A program made the translations under genes and the position numbers. A stretch of 64,000 bases of DNA from Cohnella zeiphila (GTDB lineage: Bacteria; Bacillota; Bacilli; Paenibacillales; Paenibacillaceae). Below, in pieces: positions 41,842 to 50,801 of the stretch (positions are counted from its first letter, which is position 1; every line of letters starts with the position of its first letter). The DNA is taken from contig NZ_JACJVO010000019.1 in assembly GCF_014212055.1 (NCBI RefSeq), positions 1-64,000 of the forward strand, in the 5' to 3' direction. Below the pieces are notes generated by a model. That model did no database searches and had not been told where the DNA came from. It was given only the letters and a program-made list of their open reading frames with translations.

Positions 41842-43956
41842 TTACGGAGTTTTTCGCGGCGCCCACCAGTTCCATTTGCCAAGCAGCTTCATGAGCGACG
41901 GGACCAGTACCATTCGAATGACAGTCGCATCGATGAAGATCGCCGCCGCAATCCCGATTCCAAGCTGCTTCACTCCCGCAACCTCGCCGAATGCGAAAGG
42001 CACGGTGACGGCGATCATAATCGCGGCAGCCGAAGTAATGATCCTTCCGGTTGAAGCCAGTCCTGTCATTACCGCACGGTCGTTATCCCGTGTCTGCCGA
42101 TAGACCTCGAAGATGCGCGATAGCAGGAAAACTCCATAGTCCATGCTGATTCCAAAAACGAGACCGAAAATGAATACCGGAATCATAATCGCGATGCTGC
42201 CCGGTTCCATTCCGAAGAGGCCTTCCTCAAAAATCCAAGCCAAAATTCCGAATGAGGCCCCCAAGCTTAACAGGTTCATGACGATCGTCTTGAAAGGCAG
42301 GAGAAGGGACCTGAAGGCGACAAACAACACCGCATAGTTGGAGACTAAAATAAAGAGAAGCGCATAGGGGATGCTCCGAAAGATGTCGTCAAATACTTCT
42401 TGGCGGTATTTCGCTTCCCCTCCCAATAAAAAGCGAATATCCGAAGACACTCCCTCCTGCTCCCGGAGTCTAAGCCAATCCATCACTTTCGGGGACGTTG
42501 GCGCCCCCCTGAGCGAGACGCGAACAAGCATTTTATTGTCGCTAATGAATGGTTGAAGGACGGGCTCGTACTTCTCTTTGATTCTCGTATCCTGCATGAG
42601 ATCGTAAAGTCTTTCCGGCGGGACGCGCAAAGCTCCGAATACGGAATCCACCTCTTGTACGTCCGGATCATTTTTTAATTCGCGTACAAGCGCATAAGCG
42701 TTCTGCCAATCCTCCTTGTTTAGCTTTTGCGCCGGGCCTTCCACGATCAAATAAACATCCGAACGCGACGGGGAAAAGAATTCGGCTTCATAGCTCTCGA
42801 ACGCCAGGCGCGACGGTTCGTTCGGCGGCAAAGAAGTCGCATCGGGTACGGTTACTCTCATCCTGCTTAAAGGCAAGCAGCAGCCCATTAAAAATAACGA
42901 AGCCAATAGCCCCATTCGGACAGGCCTCTTTAGCACAAAGGCCGATATCGCATCCCAAATCTTTCTGTGCGCAAACGCAGGCCGCGGCTTCCTTCCCGAT
43001 CGGAGAATCGGCCACAAAACGGACAAAAGCGCCGGAATCAACGTGAGGGTCAGCCATACCGAGACCGTTAATACGATCATCGCTCCGATCGCAATGCTGG
43101 AAAACATAGGAAGCGGTATCCAAAGAATCCCCGTCAAGCCTAGAAAAACGCAGGTTGCCGAGAGCAGGACAGCTCTTCCGGCCGTATTCATGGTAATCTC
43201 CAACGCTTGCCCCAGAGGCGCTTTCTCCGCTTCCTCCCGAAAACGGCTGACGATCATCAAAGCAAAATCCATGCTGAGGGCTAGTCCTACCATGGGGATA
43301 ACATTTAAGACAAAGTTGGACAGCTCGACTTGAGTCCCCAGCAAATACATGATTCCCATGGTACCCGTTACGCTGATCAGACCGACAATAATGGGGATCA
43401 GAGCGAGTGCGATTGTTCCGAAGGCCACCCAAATGACGAGAAAGGCAGCCGCAACTCCGATTCGTTCCGCCTTTTGCAAATCATGCCGGCTCGCCCGGTT
43501 TACGTCGGTTTGTACCACGGGTTTGCCTGTCATGCTCACGGAGATCTCTGCAGCGGGAGCCAAGCGCCTTTGAATGTCATCGAGGGTAACCGGTATGTTC
43601 CGGGAATCAGGCTTGAGACCAAGCAGCGCATAGGTAAAATTGCCATTGAACATCCCTTCCCTTTGAAAAGGCGAGACGATTCGGCCGATGCCCTCGATTC
43701 CTCGCATCTGGAATAAAGTTTGTTGAATGAACTGTCGAAATTGTTGCGGAGCGACGGACGGCTTCTTTTCGAAGAGAAGAATGACGGGGTCTTTGGGGAT
43801 GCGGAAATCGGATGAAAGGATCTGTTCGACTCTGGCGTATTCCCCATCCGGAAATAAGCCATGATCCATAAGAACGGAAGGCAGCTTGGGAGCGAAGGAT
43901 CCGAATACGAGCAAGAACAAGGTCCACGCCAGGATGACGGTTTTTCGCAGAACCAT
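41842..43956 (-). CDS. MMPL/RND family membrane transporter
   Basis: A 704-residue polytopic protein with two MMPL units, each of about six TM segments with a large outer loop after the first. Visible: 'KTVILAWTLFLLVFGSFAP' (TM1), 'GLALSMDFALMIVSRFREE' and 'GLVFGISMDYGVFLLSRIFE' (the paired motifs with conserved Asp for proton use). ATG at 43956 is chosen with AAGGGAG eight bases upstream. It is the last gene of the type III polyketide operon and is 32 bases from the FAD protein, so it probably exports the lipid-like product using the proton gradient. Confidence 0.9.
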   Translation of the reverse strand: MVLRKTVILAWTLFLLVFGSFAPKLPSVLMDHGLFPDGEYARVEQILSSDFRIPKDPVILLFEKKPSVAPQQFRQFIQQTLFQMRGIEGIGRIVSPFQREGMFNGNFTYALLGLKPDSRNIPVTLDDIQRRLAPAAEISVSMTGKPVVQTDVNRASRHDLQKAERIGVAAAFLVIWVAFGTIALALIPIIVGLISVTGTMGIMYLLGTQVELSNFVLNVIPMVGLALSMDFALMIVSRFREEAEKAPLGQALEITMNTAGRAVLLSATCVFLGLTGILWIPLPMFSSIAIGAMIVLTVSVWLTLTLIPALLSVLWPILRSGRKPRPAFAHRKIWDAISAFVLKRPVRMGLLASLFLMGCCLPLSRMRVTVPDATSLPPNEPSRLAFESYEAEFFSPSRSDVYLIVEGPAQKLNKEDWQNAYALVRELKNDPDVQEVDSVFGALRVPPERLYDLMQDTRIKEKYEPVLQPFISDNKMLVRVSLRGAPTSPKVMDWLRLREQEGVSSDIRFLLGGEAKYRQEVFDDIFRSIPYALLFILVSNYAVLFVAFRSLLLPFKTIVMNLLSLGASFGILAWIFEEGLFGMEPGSIAIMIPVFIFGLVFGISMDYGVFLLSRIFEVYRQTRDNDRAVMTGLASTGRIITSAAAIMIAVTVPFAFGEVAGVKQLGIGIAAAIFIDATVIRMVLVPSLMKLLGKWNWWAPRKTP

Positions 43957-43988
43957 GACACGGACTCCCTTATGCACGGATACGACGA

Positions 43989-45128
43989 CTATAAATCCGC
44001 TTCTTTTAGCCGGGTCGCGTTGACCAACCCGTTCGCCAGTCCCGGCGCCCATCGCGCCGCGCCCAAGAAAAGCCGGGGCAGGACGGGGAAATCGAACAGC
44101 CGTTGGACAAGACGTCCCCACGCCAAAGGGCCTTTCCATTCGCGCCGAACGGACTTTGAATATTCGCGCTGCCAATCATGAAGCGAGAGGCGCCCGGTTA
44201 AATAGCGATCTGCCAGAGGGGCGCACAACAGGGCCGAACGAAGCGCCATCGACATCCCGTCTCCGCAGAGCGGCGGAATCATGACGGCGGCATCCCCCAC
44301 GTGAGGAATCGAACTCCAGGTCACCGGCTTGCGGGTTAGATCTACCGGGGCGACGGCCGCTTGAGTGCCTTGTACCGGAACGGCATGAGCCAGCTTTCGA
44401 TACAGCCTCGGATTTCTGCCGCATGCGGCGTCGAGCAGCCCCTCTATCGTTTTTTCCGCGTTCCGAAAAGCCTTCCGCCGCAGCAGCGCCGCGACGTTGA
44501 ATAAACCGCCTTCAATGGGCGAAATGCCCAAATATCCGCCGTCAAAAAAATAGAGCTCCACGACAGGCTCCATCTCTAATCCGCGAAAGTGGGATTTCAC
44601 GCCGATATACGTACGGTCCGGATTCGGACGATGACGCGAAAGCACAGGATGGCCGTTAGCGCCCCATGCGGCAATCACGGCTCGTACGCGCAAATCTTTC
44701 CTTTCTTCTCCCTGCTTCGCTTCGATCGTATACCCTCCATGATCGGGATACACGTTCGTAACCGTGGTGGCTGGAAGCATCTGGACGCCAGAGCCGATCG
44801 CCGAACCGTGGAGAGCCGAATCCAGGGAATACCGGCTCACCCCGAATGCAATGCCCGGCAGAGGAACTTCCAATTCCGCCCCCTTGCTTAAGATTAGACG
44901 AGAGCGCTCGATCAGGCTGGGGTTTATCGATTCCACCGCTTCCTGCAGACCGAAAGTTTTTAGCATCGTCCGAGATTCAGGGGAAAGGAATTCTCCGCAA
45001 ACTTTGTGCCGCGGGAAATGCTTGCGGTCGATCAAGACGGTCTCCCACCCCCGGTCCGCCAACGACTTGGCCAAGCTGCTTCCGGCTACCCCGGCGCCAA
45101 GCACCGCTACATCGAATCTGCGAACCAT
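43989..45128 (-). CDS. FAD-dependent oxidoreductase, geranylgeranyl reductase-like
   Basis: A 379-residue flavoprotein. The FAD dinucleotide motif is 'DVAVLGAGVAGSSLAKSLA' at the N-terminus, followed by 'FPRHKVCGEFLSPES' (motif found in geranylgeranyl reductase-type proteins) and a late 'IPHVGDAAVMIPPLCGDGM' (FAD ribityl contact, GD motif). Such enzymes reduce isoprenoid double bonds or hydroxylate aromatics. In this operon it likely modifies the polyketide ring or chain. ATG has GGAG nine bases upstream; the gap to the methyltransferase gene is 31 bases. Confidence 0.88.
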   Translation of the reverse strand: MVRRFDVAVLGAGVAGSSLAKSLADRGWETVLIDRKHFPRHKVCGEFLSPESRTMLKTFGLQEAVESINPSLIERSRLILSKGAELEVPLPGIAFGVSRYSLDSALHGSAIGSGVQMLPATTVTNVYPDHGGYTIEAKQGEERKDLRVRAVIAAWGANGHPVLSRHRPNPDRTYIGVKSHFRGLEMEPVVELYFFDGGYLGISPIEGGLFNVAALLRRKAFRNAEKTIEGLLDAACGRNPRLYRKLAHAVPVQGTQAAVAPVDLTRKPVTWSSIPHVGDAAVMIPPLCGDGMSMALRSALLCAPLADRYLTGRLSLHDWQREYSKSVRREWKGPLAWGRLVQRLFDFPVLPRLFLGAARWAPGLANGLVNATRLKEADL

Positions 45129-45159
45129 CTCGTTCCACTCCGTCGAATAGGATTATGGA

Positions 45160-45882
45160 TTATGGCGTTCCCTTCCGGATAACGACTGCATATCGAAATA
45201 ACGGTCTCCAGGCATAAAACATCTTGGCGGCGCCCGAAGCCTTCCTGAGGTTCTTCCAGTCTGCGGAGCGAAACCCTTTGGCAACGGACAGCGGCCCGTC
45301 GTTCAAAATATAGCGGTTGCCGGAGACCAGCCGCGCCGTAAGCCATACGGCGGACCAAGGGATCCAATGGCGATGGATATCGTTGATCGCCACGCCGATC
45401 CGGGATGCCTTCAGCATGCTGTTCACGACCGCGGGAAGCTCCTCCGTATCAAAATGATGAACAAACTGCGTTCCCGCAACGACATCCGCGCAGCCCTCCG
45501 GCAGCCCGAATAAATCGCATCTCCTCACTTCCACCCTCGGTTCCTCGCGGTAAAGCAGTCGCGCCTCCTCGCAAGCTTCCTCGGTGATGTCGACCAAAGT
45601 GAGGGTTAGATCGATCCCGTTCCGATCCGCCCATCGCAGGACCTGACGATTCACGTCGCCGGACCCCGCTCCAATATCCAGAATGGAAAAATGCCGCGGC
45701 TTGTTCGCTTCCGTCCATAAACGCCGCACGCCGTAGAGCGTAGGTCCGGAAGCGCCGAATATCCGGTTCAGAATCCGAAGATGGCGTAAAGCTTCGCGAA
45801 GCTCCGGTCCCCCTGTCGACAGGTCGTCCATCAACTCGCGTTCATGAGCCCGCTGCTTGAGTCCTTTAAGCATGGACTTCAT
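45160..45882 (-). CDS. Class I SAM-dependent methyltransferase (polyketide operon)
   Basis: A 240-residue methyltransferase. The SAM site is 'FSILDIGAGSGDVNRQVLRW' (DxGxGxG), followed by 'EVRRCDLFGLPEGCADVV' and 'AGTQFVHHFDTEELPAVV'. The start ATG overlaps the end of the polyketide synthase gene by 17 bases, so translation is coupled. It likely O- or C-methylates the polyketide, for example an alkylresorcinol or alkylpyrone; this is an inference from the operon. Confidence 0.9.
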   Translation of the reverse strand: MKSMLKGLKQRAHERELMDDLSTGGPELREALRHLRILNRIFGASGPTLYGVRRLWTEANKPRHFSILDIGAGSGDVNRQVLRWADRNGIDLTLTLVDITEEACEEARLLYREEPRVEVRRCDLFGLPEGCADVVAGTQFVHHFDTEELPAVVNSMLKASRIGVAINDIHRHWIPWSAVWLTARLVSGNRYILNDGPLSVAKGFRSADWKNLRKASGAAKMFYAWRPLFRYAVVIRKGTP

Positions 45883-47023
45883 TTAGCGGCTGCATTTGGG
45901 CATGGAGGGCCGGAACATAAGTAAACAGGGTCATCTCGCACGTAAGGCCCGGACCGAATGCCAGGGTTACTCCGTTTAAGGGACCGGAACCGCTTGCCGT
46001 TAGCTCCTGCCTCATCTCATGAAGGACAAACAATAGGGTGGCCGAGGACATATTCCCGTATTTCCGCAATACGCTGCGGCTCGGTCCGGTTTGTTCCTCC
46101 GTAAGGCCGAACGTGTCTTCCAGAGTATCGAGGATTCCCTTACCCCCGGGATGAATCGCCCATAGTTCCGGCTTGTGATTCGGGCTGCCGCTTAACAGGC
46201 TCTCTACTTGTTCGGGTATGAATCTCCCGATCAGTCTCGGAATGTCCGGAGAAAGATACAGATCGAAGCCCGAATTGCCCACTTCCCAAACCATCTCTTC
46301 CGCCGAGTCGGGCAAAAGAACGGAGTGCCCTTTGCCAAGCCGGAATACGCCATGAGGAACGAAGCCCCCGGCGCCTACGATGCAAGCGGATGCGCCATCG
46401 CCGAAAAAAGAGGCGCCGAATAAGGCCTTGCGCTCTACGGAAGGCTGAATGTGAAGGGTGCATAGTTCTACGCAGACGATCAAGACTTTGGCGTATGGAT
46501 GGCTTGCGACGATTTCCCGCGACAAGCCAATGGCTTTCAGGCCCGCGGCGCATCCCAGAAAGTTCAGGGGAATCCGATTGACGGAGACAGCCAGTCCCAA
46601 CCGATGGATCAGTTCCGCATCCATGCCGGGAAGGAATTGCCCCGTACAGCTAACCGTAATCAGGTGAGTAATCTCCGAAGCCTCCACGTTTCCATCTGTT
46701 AGGGCTCTTCTCGCCGCATTCAGCGCCAGAGGCACCGACTCTCTTTTATAGGTCTCCATTCGTTCTGCGGTCGAAGGCACGGGGCGATGGGGTTCGTATG
46801 AGAAATACCTGCAATTTTCGGCGGATTCCAGCAGGTTCGGTTCGCACGTATAACGGGTTTCCACCCCGCATTGCTTGAATATTCTTTTGGCCCAGCGCAT
46901 CGAGTTCGGATACTCCCTTAATGCTTGAGCAAGTCTGTCGGACGTATCGGCTTGATCGAGCCGAAATTCCGGCACGGCCGTTCCTATTCCCAATATTGCG
47001 ACGTTGTGATCCGTCTGATTCAT
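45866..47023 (-). CDS. Type III polyketide synthase (chalcone/stilbene synthase family)
   Basis: A 385-residue ketosynthase of normal type III length. The catalytic triad is complete: C158 in 'NFLGCAAGLKAIGL', H291 in 'LWAIHPGGKG', N324 in 'YGNMSSATLL'. Other family stretches are 'CVELCTLHIQ' and 'AFGPGLTCEMTLF'. The enzyme loads an acyl starter on Cys and extends it with malonyl-CoA to make alkylpyrones or alkylresorcinols in Bacillus-type relatives (compare BpsA). First gene of a four-gene unit with methyltransferase, FAD oxidoreductase and MMPL exporter. Confidence 0.94.
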   Translation of the reverse strand: MNQTDHNVAILGIGTAVPEFRLDQADTSDRLAQALREYPNSMRWAKRIFKQCGVETRYTCEPNLLESAENCRYFSYEPHRPVPSTAERMETYKRESVPLALNAARRALTDGNVEASEITHLITVSCTGQFLPGMDAELIHRLGLAVSVNRIPLNFLGCAAGLKAIGLSREIVASHPYAKVLIVCVELCTLHIQPSVERKALFGASFFGDGASACIVGAGGFVPHGVFRLGKGHSVLLPDSAEEMVWEVGNSGFDLYLSPDIPRLIGRFIPEQVESLLSGSPNHKPELWAIHPGGKGILDTLEDTFGLTEEQTGPSRSVLRKYGNMSSATLLFVLHEMRQELTASGSGPLNGVTLAFGPGLTCEMTLFTYVPALHAQMQPLNEVHA

Positions 47024-47129
47024 TTCCTATGTTCATCCCCTCACGAGTATGGAAAATGAGAAAAGTCGGCCAAGCCCTCTCCTTTTTAAACATCTATTCA
47101 TCCTTTCATTTCAATATGTATAGAAGAAA

Positions 47130-47160
47130 CAAAAAAACAGCTCTGTCAAAAGAGCTGTTC
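47130..47160 (-). terminator. Terminator of the Rieske-FAD gene
   Basis: On the minus strand AACAGCTCT, a six-base loop and AGAGCTGTT are followed by TTTTTG. It lies 22 bases after the stop codon of the oxidoreductase. Confidence 0.85.
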
Positions 47161-47181
47161 TCCGATAAAACTCAAGATATC

Positions 47182-48720
47182 TTATTCGATTCTTGTTAGA
47201 GGCTTTAAAGCGGGACCTTCGAGAACTTCCCCATCGTATGAAAATCTCGAGCCGTGGCATGGGCAATCCCAGGTTCGTTCCCCATGGTTCCACTCCACTT
47301 CGCAGCCCATATGCGTGCATGTCGTGTCCACGATATGCAATTGGCCTTGCGGATCCCGATAGGCCCCGGCTCTTTTGCCGTTTGCCCTCACCGCCGCTCC
47401 TTCGTCGCGATTGAGCTCCTCCGGCTTCTTGAAGACCATCTCGACCTTGCCGGACACCAGGTGATTCACCACGTCCGCGTTTTGGACGATCAACGTTTTG
47501 AGGCTCGGATCCGCGTGGAATCTTCCGGGTTTAAAAAGCTCCCGGTAAGGACTGTCTTCTCCGGTAACCAGCTTCTCGATTAACAACGCTGCCGCCGTCC
47601 CCGTCGACATGCCCCACTTCTTATAGCCGGTCGCGACAAGGATGTTGGGGTCGTCCGAATGGGTACGTCCGATATAAGGAAGCTTATCCAACGTCACCAA
47701 ATCTTGGGCGGACCACCGGTAACGGACTTCCTCAACTCCCAAATATCGTTCTCCGAAGCTTTGCAAAGCCTCATAATGCTCGAATGTGCAGATCCCTTGT
47801 CCCGTCTTGTGGTTTTCGCCGGAGATTAACACCAGCTTTTCCCCGTTTGCCATAACCGACCGTAGCGAGCGTTTCGGATCCTCCGCGCTTATGAACATTC
47901 CTCTCGGCAATTCCTTGGACGTCTTTACGGCGAGAACGTAAGCTCTTTCCGCATGCATCTTGGCAAAGTAAAATCCTCCTCCGTCGTAAAAAGGAAAATG
48001 GGAGCAGGATACGGCATAACGGCACGTAATTCGATGCCCTTCATTCGTTATGACAACAGCCGGATCTCCTTTTTCAATGCTTACGGCCGTGGTTTGCTCA
48101 TAAATTTGGCACCCGTGCTTTTGCGCGGACTCGTTCGCCAAATGACTGAGATAGGGCACCGGGTTGAACTGGGCCTGATTTTTCATGACGACAGCGGCTT
48201 TCGTTTGAAAAGGCAAAGGCGCTTGCTCCAGGTAGGAACCAGGGATCCCCAACGCCTCATAAGCAGCAAATTCGGCCGCTATTTTTTTCACATATTCGTC
48301 CGAATTCGTATAAACATAAGCATCTTCCTCCGTAAAATCGCACGAGATTCGATGCTGGTCAACGGTTTGTTTGATAAACTGAAGAGCTTCCCGGTTAGCG
48401 TCGTAATAAAGCCTCGTTTGTTCTTTTCCGAAGTGCGAAATGAACTCATCGTAAATGAGATCATGCTGGGCCGTAATCTTGGCCGTCGTATGGCCTGTCG
48501 TTCCGTTAAGCAATCGTCCGGCTTCGACCAACGCGACTTTAAGGCCTTGCTTCGAGAGCAAATAGGCCGTTGTGATGCCGGAAATGCCGGCTCCGACGAT
48601 CGCTACGTCTACCTGAATATCTTGCTCCAGCTTTGGAAAACTCGGAACGCTTCCGGTTGCGAGCCAGTAAGATTCCGGAAATGTCGGAAGGGCCGCTTGC
48701 GGCGACTGTTCGTTAGGCAT
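47182..48720 (-). CDS. FAD-dependent oxidoreductase with C-terminal Rieske [2Fe-2S] domain (YhfW-like)
   Basis: A 512-residue fusion. The N-terminal DAO-type FAD domain begins 'VDVAIVGAGISGITTAYLL', and the C-terminal domain, after about residue 420, carries the Rieske ligands in 'CTHMGCEVEW' and 'CPCHGSRFSYDG'. This order matches Bacillus YhfW. The electron path would run from substrate via FAD to the iron-sulfur cluster. ATG at 48720 is chosen with AAAGGA eight bases upstream. It stands alone with its own terminator; substrate unknown. Confidence 0.92.
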   Translation of the reverse strand: MPNEQSPQAALPTFPESYWLATGSVPSFPKLEQDIQVDVAIVGAGISGITTAYLLSKQGLKVALVEAGRLLNGTTGHTTAKITAQHDLIYDEFISHFGKEQTRLYYDANREALQFIKQTVDQHRISCDFTEEDAYVYTNSDEYVKKIAAEFAAYEALGIPGSYLEQAPLPFQTKAAVVMKNQAQFNPVPYLSHLANESAQKHGCQIYEQTTAVSIEKGDPAVVITNEGHRITCRYAVSCSHFPFYDGGGFYFAKMHAERAYVLAVKTSKELPRGMFISAEDPKRSLRSVMANGEKLVLISGENHKTGQGICTFEHYEALQSFGERYLGVEEVRYRWSAQDLVTLDKLPYIGRTHSDDPNILVATGYKKWGMSTGTAAALLIEKLVTGEDSPYRELFKPGRFHADPSLKTLIVQNADVVNHLVSGKVEMVFKKPEELNRDEGAAVRANGKRAGAYRDPQGQLHIVDTTCTHMGCEVEWNHGERTWDCPCHGSRFSYDGEVLEGPALKPLTRIE

Positions 48721-48792
48721 TCGCAATGTCCTTTCTTTCCTTTTGATACCAACATTGCCGAACGCGGATTTTTTATACCACTTGCGTTAAAC

Positions 48793-49035
48793 TCAGTGCA
48801 GGAGAACTTCGTGCGTTACGAGATGGTCCACGACGACGGCCTTGCTGATTAGCAAGTGACCGACGATTTCTTTATCCAGCTCTGCAACAATTGAAAGCTC
48901 CGGAATAAAGAACATGGAATTGCGAACTCGGTCCACCAAGTTCGCTTCGTCCTCCCGATGTCCAAAAGCCTCGACGTGAACGTCTCTGACTTGATTGAAA
49001 TCTTGGTTCGTTTCCGTTCGAATGATCAAGGGCAT
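48793..49035 (-). pseudogene. Truncated GNAT acetyltransferase (N-terminal part only)
   Basis: An 80-residue frame that matches only the first half of a GNAT acetyltransferase: 'IIRTETNQDFNQVRDVHVEAF', 'FIPELSIVAELDKEIVGHLL'. The acetyl-CoA loop and C-terminal strands are missing, and no remnant is seen in the 70 bases downstream. The start is ATG with AAGGAG seven bases upstream, so it may still be translated. It follows the nitrilase-family gene by 17 bases. Very likely a broken gene. Confidence 0.75.
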
Positions 49036-49052
49036 GTATTTTCTCCTTAAAA

Positions 49053-49958
49053 TCAAATTTCATAGCTCGATCGTCTAAAAGGCTCACTCACTTTGTCGAC
49101 GAGCAAATCTTCATATGCATTGACTTTCCGGAACGTATTTCCCATCATTTCATGGCTTCTGTAGTCCCTCAATTCGTCCAAATCAAATTTGGCCAAGAAG
49201 ACGCCTTCTGTCATGCGATCTGCCCTTAGAATCGTGTTGTCGACCGCTTTTCCTTCCTTATCCCACACGATAGGGCTAAAAGCGCAGGAATTCCCCGCAT
49301 TTTCACCGGGCGGATTGGCCATCGCAATGCCGACCATATTCTCATATGACCGTGTTGAGAGCGCCTGCAACCGAGGCTCCATCGTTCCGCAATCGTTCGG
49401 TACCAGAATGATTTCCGCACCCTTTAACATGAGAATTCTGGCGCTTTCAGGGTACTCTCTGTCGTAACAAATCATAATGCCCAGCCTGACGCCTTCAAAA
49501 TCGCAAACCTTAAATTCAGTACCGCTTTCAAGCATTCGCTCGCTGCTAAAATCGCAGGTATGCACTTTACTGTATTTTAATAAAACTTCCCCGTTTCGAT
49601 CGATTACAAATGCCGAATTTTGAGGTCGTTTTACCCCTTTGGTGAATGCCGTTATGACAATTCCAATCGATAATTCTTTGGCGGCCTCTTGAAAGGATTT
49701 TAAAAATTTATTGTTGTCGTCTATTGCCGCCTCGTACCATGCTTTGAACTCAGGATGTTTCTCGATCTCCTGGGATGGCAGATTCGTTTCCACAATATCG
49801 GGAAAAGCGTACGCCGTTATCCAACATTCCGGGAATAGGACCATGTCGGCTCCGAGATCCTTCGCTTCTCTTACAAATTGCAAACCGATTTCGGTATTCC
49901 GTTTTTGATCCGGTTCACTGCAATTGTATTGTACGACCGCAACGGTAAAAGTTTTCAA
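49053..49958 (-). CDS. Carbon-nitrogen hydrolase (nitrilase superfamily)
   Basis: A 301-residue nitrilase-fold protein with the full catalytic set: Glu in 'MVLFPECWITAY', Lys in 'LKYSKVHTCDF', Cys in 'LGIMICYDREYPESARI'. Such enzymes hydrolyse amides, N-carbamyl compounds or nitriles in the cytoplasm. The start is TTG with GGGAGG seven bases upstream. It follows the methyltransferase gene by 18 bases and precedes the truncated GNAT gene, suggesting a former three-gene unit. The C-terminal part 'FDLDELRDYRSHEMMGNTFR' is typical of the N-carbamoylputrescine-amidase-like branch, but substrate is open. Confidence 0.92.
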   Translation of the reverse strand: MKTFTVAVVQYNCSEPDQKRNTEIGLQFVREAKDLGADMVLFPECWITAYAFPDIVETNLPSQEIEKHPEFKAWYEAAIDDNNKFLKSFQEAAKELSIGIVITAFTKGVKRPQNSAFVIDRNGEVLLKYSKVHTCDFSSERMLESGTEFKVCDFEGVRLGIMICYDREYPESARILMLKGAEIILVPNDCGTMEPRLQALSTRSYENMVGIAMANPPGENAGNSCAFSPIVWDKEGKAVDNTILRADRMTEGVFLAKFDLDELRDYRSHEMMGNTFRKVNAYEDLLVDKVSEPFRRSSYEI

Positions 49959-49976
49959 AGGTCATCCTCCCAGGAT

Positions 49977-50699
49977 TTAAGATTTCTTTTTCCGCCAAAG
50001 AGAAGCCCACAGAAAAGGAACGCCGAAGCTTTCATCGTGATCCGGGACTTCCGATGCCCGAAATTCGATGCATTTGAAAAAAGGCTCCAGCAAATATTTG
50101 ATCTTCTCTTCCGAGAACGCCAATCCACCATTCATCGTTCCTTCTTGATAAACATCCCAATCCGACATCTCGCGGACAGGACCTCCCTGGTCCCCGAAGC
50201 CCGGCCTAAAGCAGGTGATGCCAAAAAATCCTTTCGGCTTCAGCGCACGGCTAACCATCTCCAAATATTGAATTCTTCGATGAGGCAGCAGATGATGCAG
50301 GCAACCCGAATCATATACGAGATCGTATTCCCCTTCGGAATGGATCTCGAACACGGATTTGCATTCGAAACGGATGTTTAATCCTTTCTCCTCCGCCCGT
50401 TCCCGGGCCCATTGAATGGCCGTGCCGGATATGTCGCAGCCTGCAACGTCGAACCCTTGTTGTGCCAGGTACAAGGAGTTTCGCCCCGGGCCGCATCCGA
50501 GATCCATCGCTTTACCCGGCTTGATTAGCCCTCTCGCGCAATAGGATACCAGGTTCTCGTCCGGCGCGTTTTTAAAGAAGGGGACCGCCTTTTCCCGATC
50601 AGTATAAAAAGGGTCCCAGAATTGGTCCGGAGACCGGAAGGGATGATCCAACATCTTCAATACATCCTCTACGGAACGGATGGTTCTCTCCATTTTCAA
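49977..50699 (-). CDS. Class I SAM-dependent methyltransferase
   Basis: A 240-residue methyltransferase with SAM motif 'AMDLGCGPGRNSLYLAQQG' and post-motif 'YDLVYDSGCLHHLLPHRRI'. It resembles TehB/thiopurine-type small-molecule methyltransferases. Two starts are possible: TTG at 50699, five bases after AGGAGG, or ATG at 50693, eleven bases after it. It is the first gene of a unit with the nitrilase-family hydrolase. Substrate unknown. Confidence 0.88.
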   Translation of the reverse strand: MKMERTIRSVEDVLKMLDHPFRSPDQFWDPFYTDREKAVPFFKNAPDENLVSYCARGLIKPGKAMDLGCGPGRNSLYLAQQGFDVAGCDISGTAIQWARERAEEKGLNIRFECKSVFEIHSEGEYDLVYDSGCLHHLLPHRRIQYLEMVSRALKPKGFFGITCFRPGFGDQGGPVREMSDWDVYQEGTMNGGLAFSEEKIKYLLEPFFKCIEFRASEVPDHDESFGVPFLWASLWRKKKS

Positions 50700-50737
50700 G
50701 TCGTCCTCCTATTGGGATTGTATTCCTTTATTATACA

Positions 50738-50781
50738 AGAAAAGGTACGGCCTCTCTCCCCTTTCGGAGAAAGTCCGTACC
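50738..50781 (-). terminator. Terminator of importer system 3
   Basis: On the minus strand GGTACGG and CCGTACC close a long stem that continues as ACTTTCTCC with GGGGAGAGAGG, followed by TTTTCTTG. It lies 20 bases past the stop of the binding-protein gene. Confidence 0.8.
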
Positions 50782-50801
50782 CTTACATTCTCTTTATTCC
50801 A

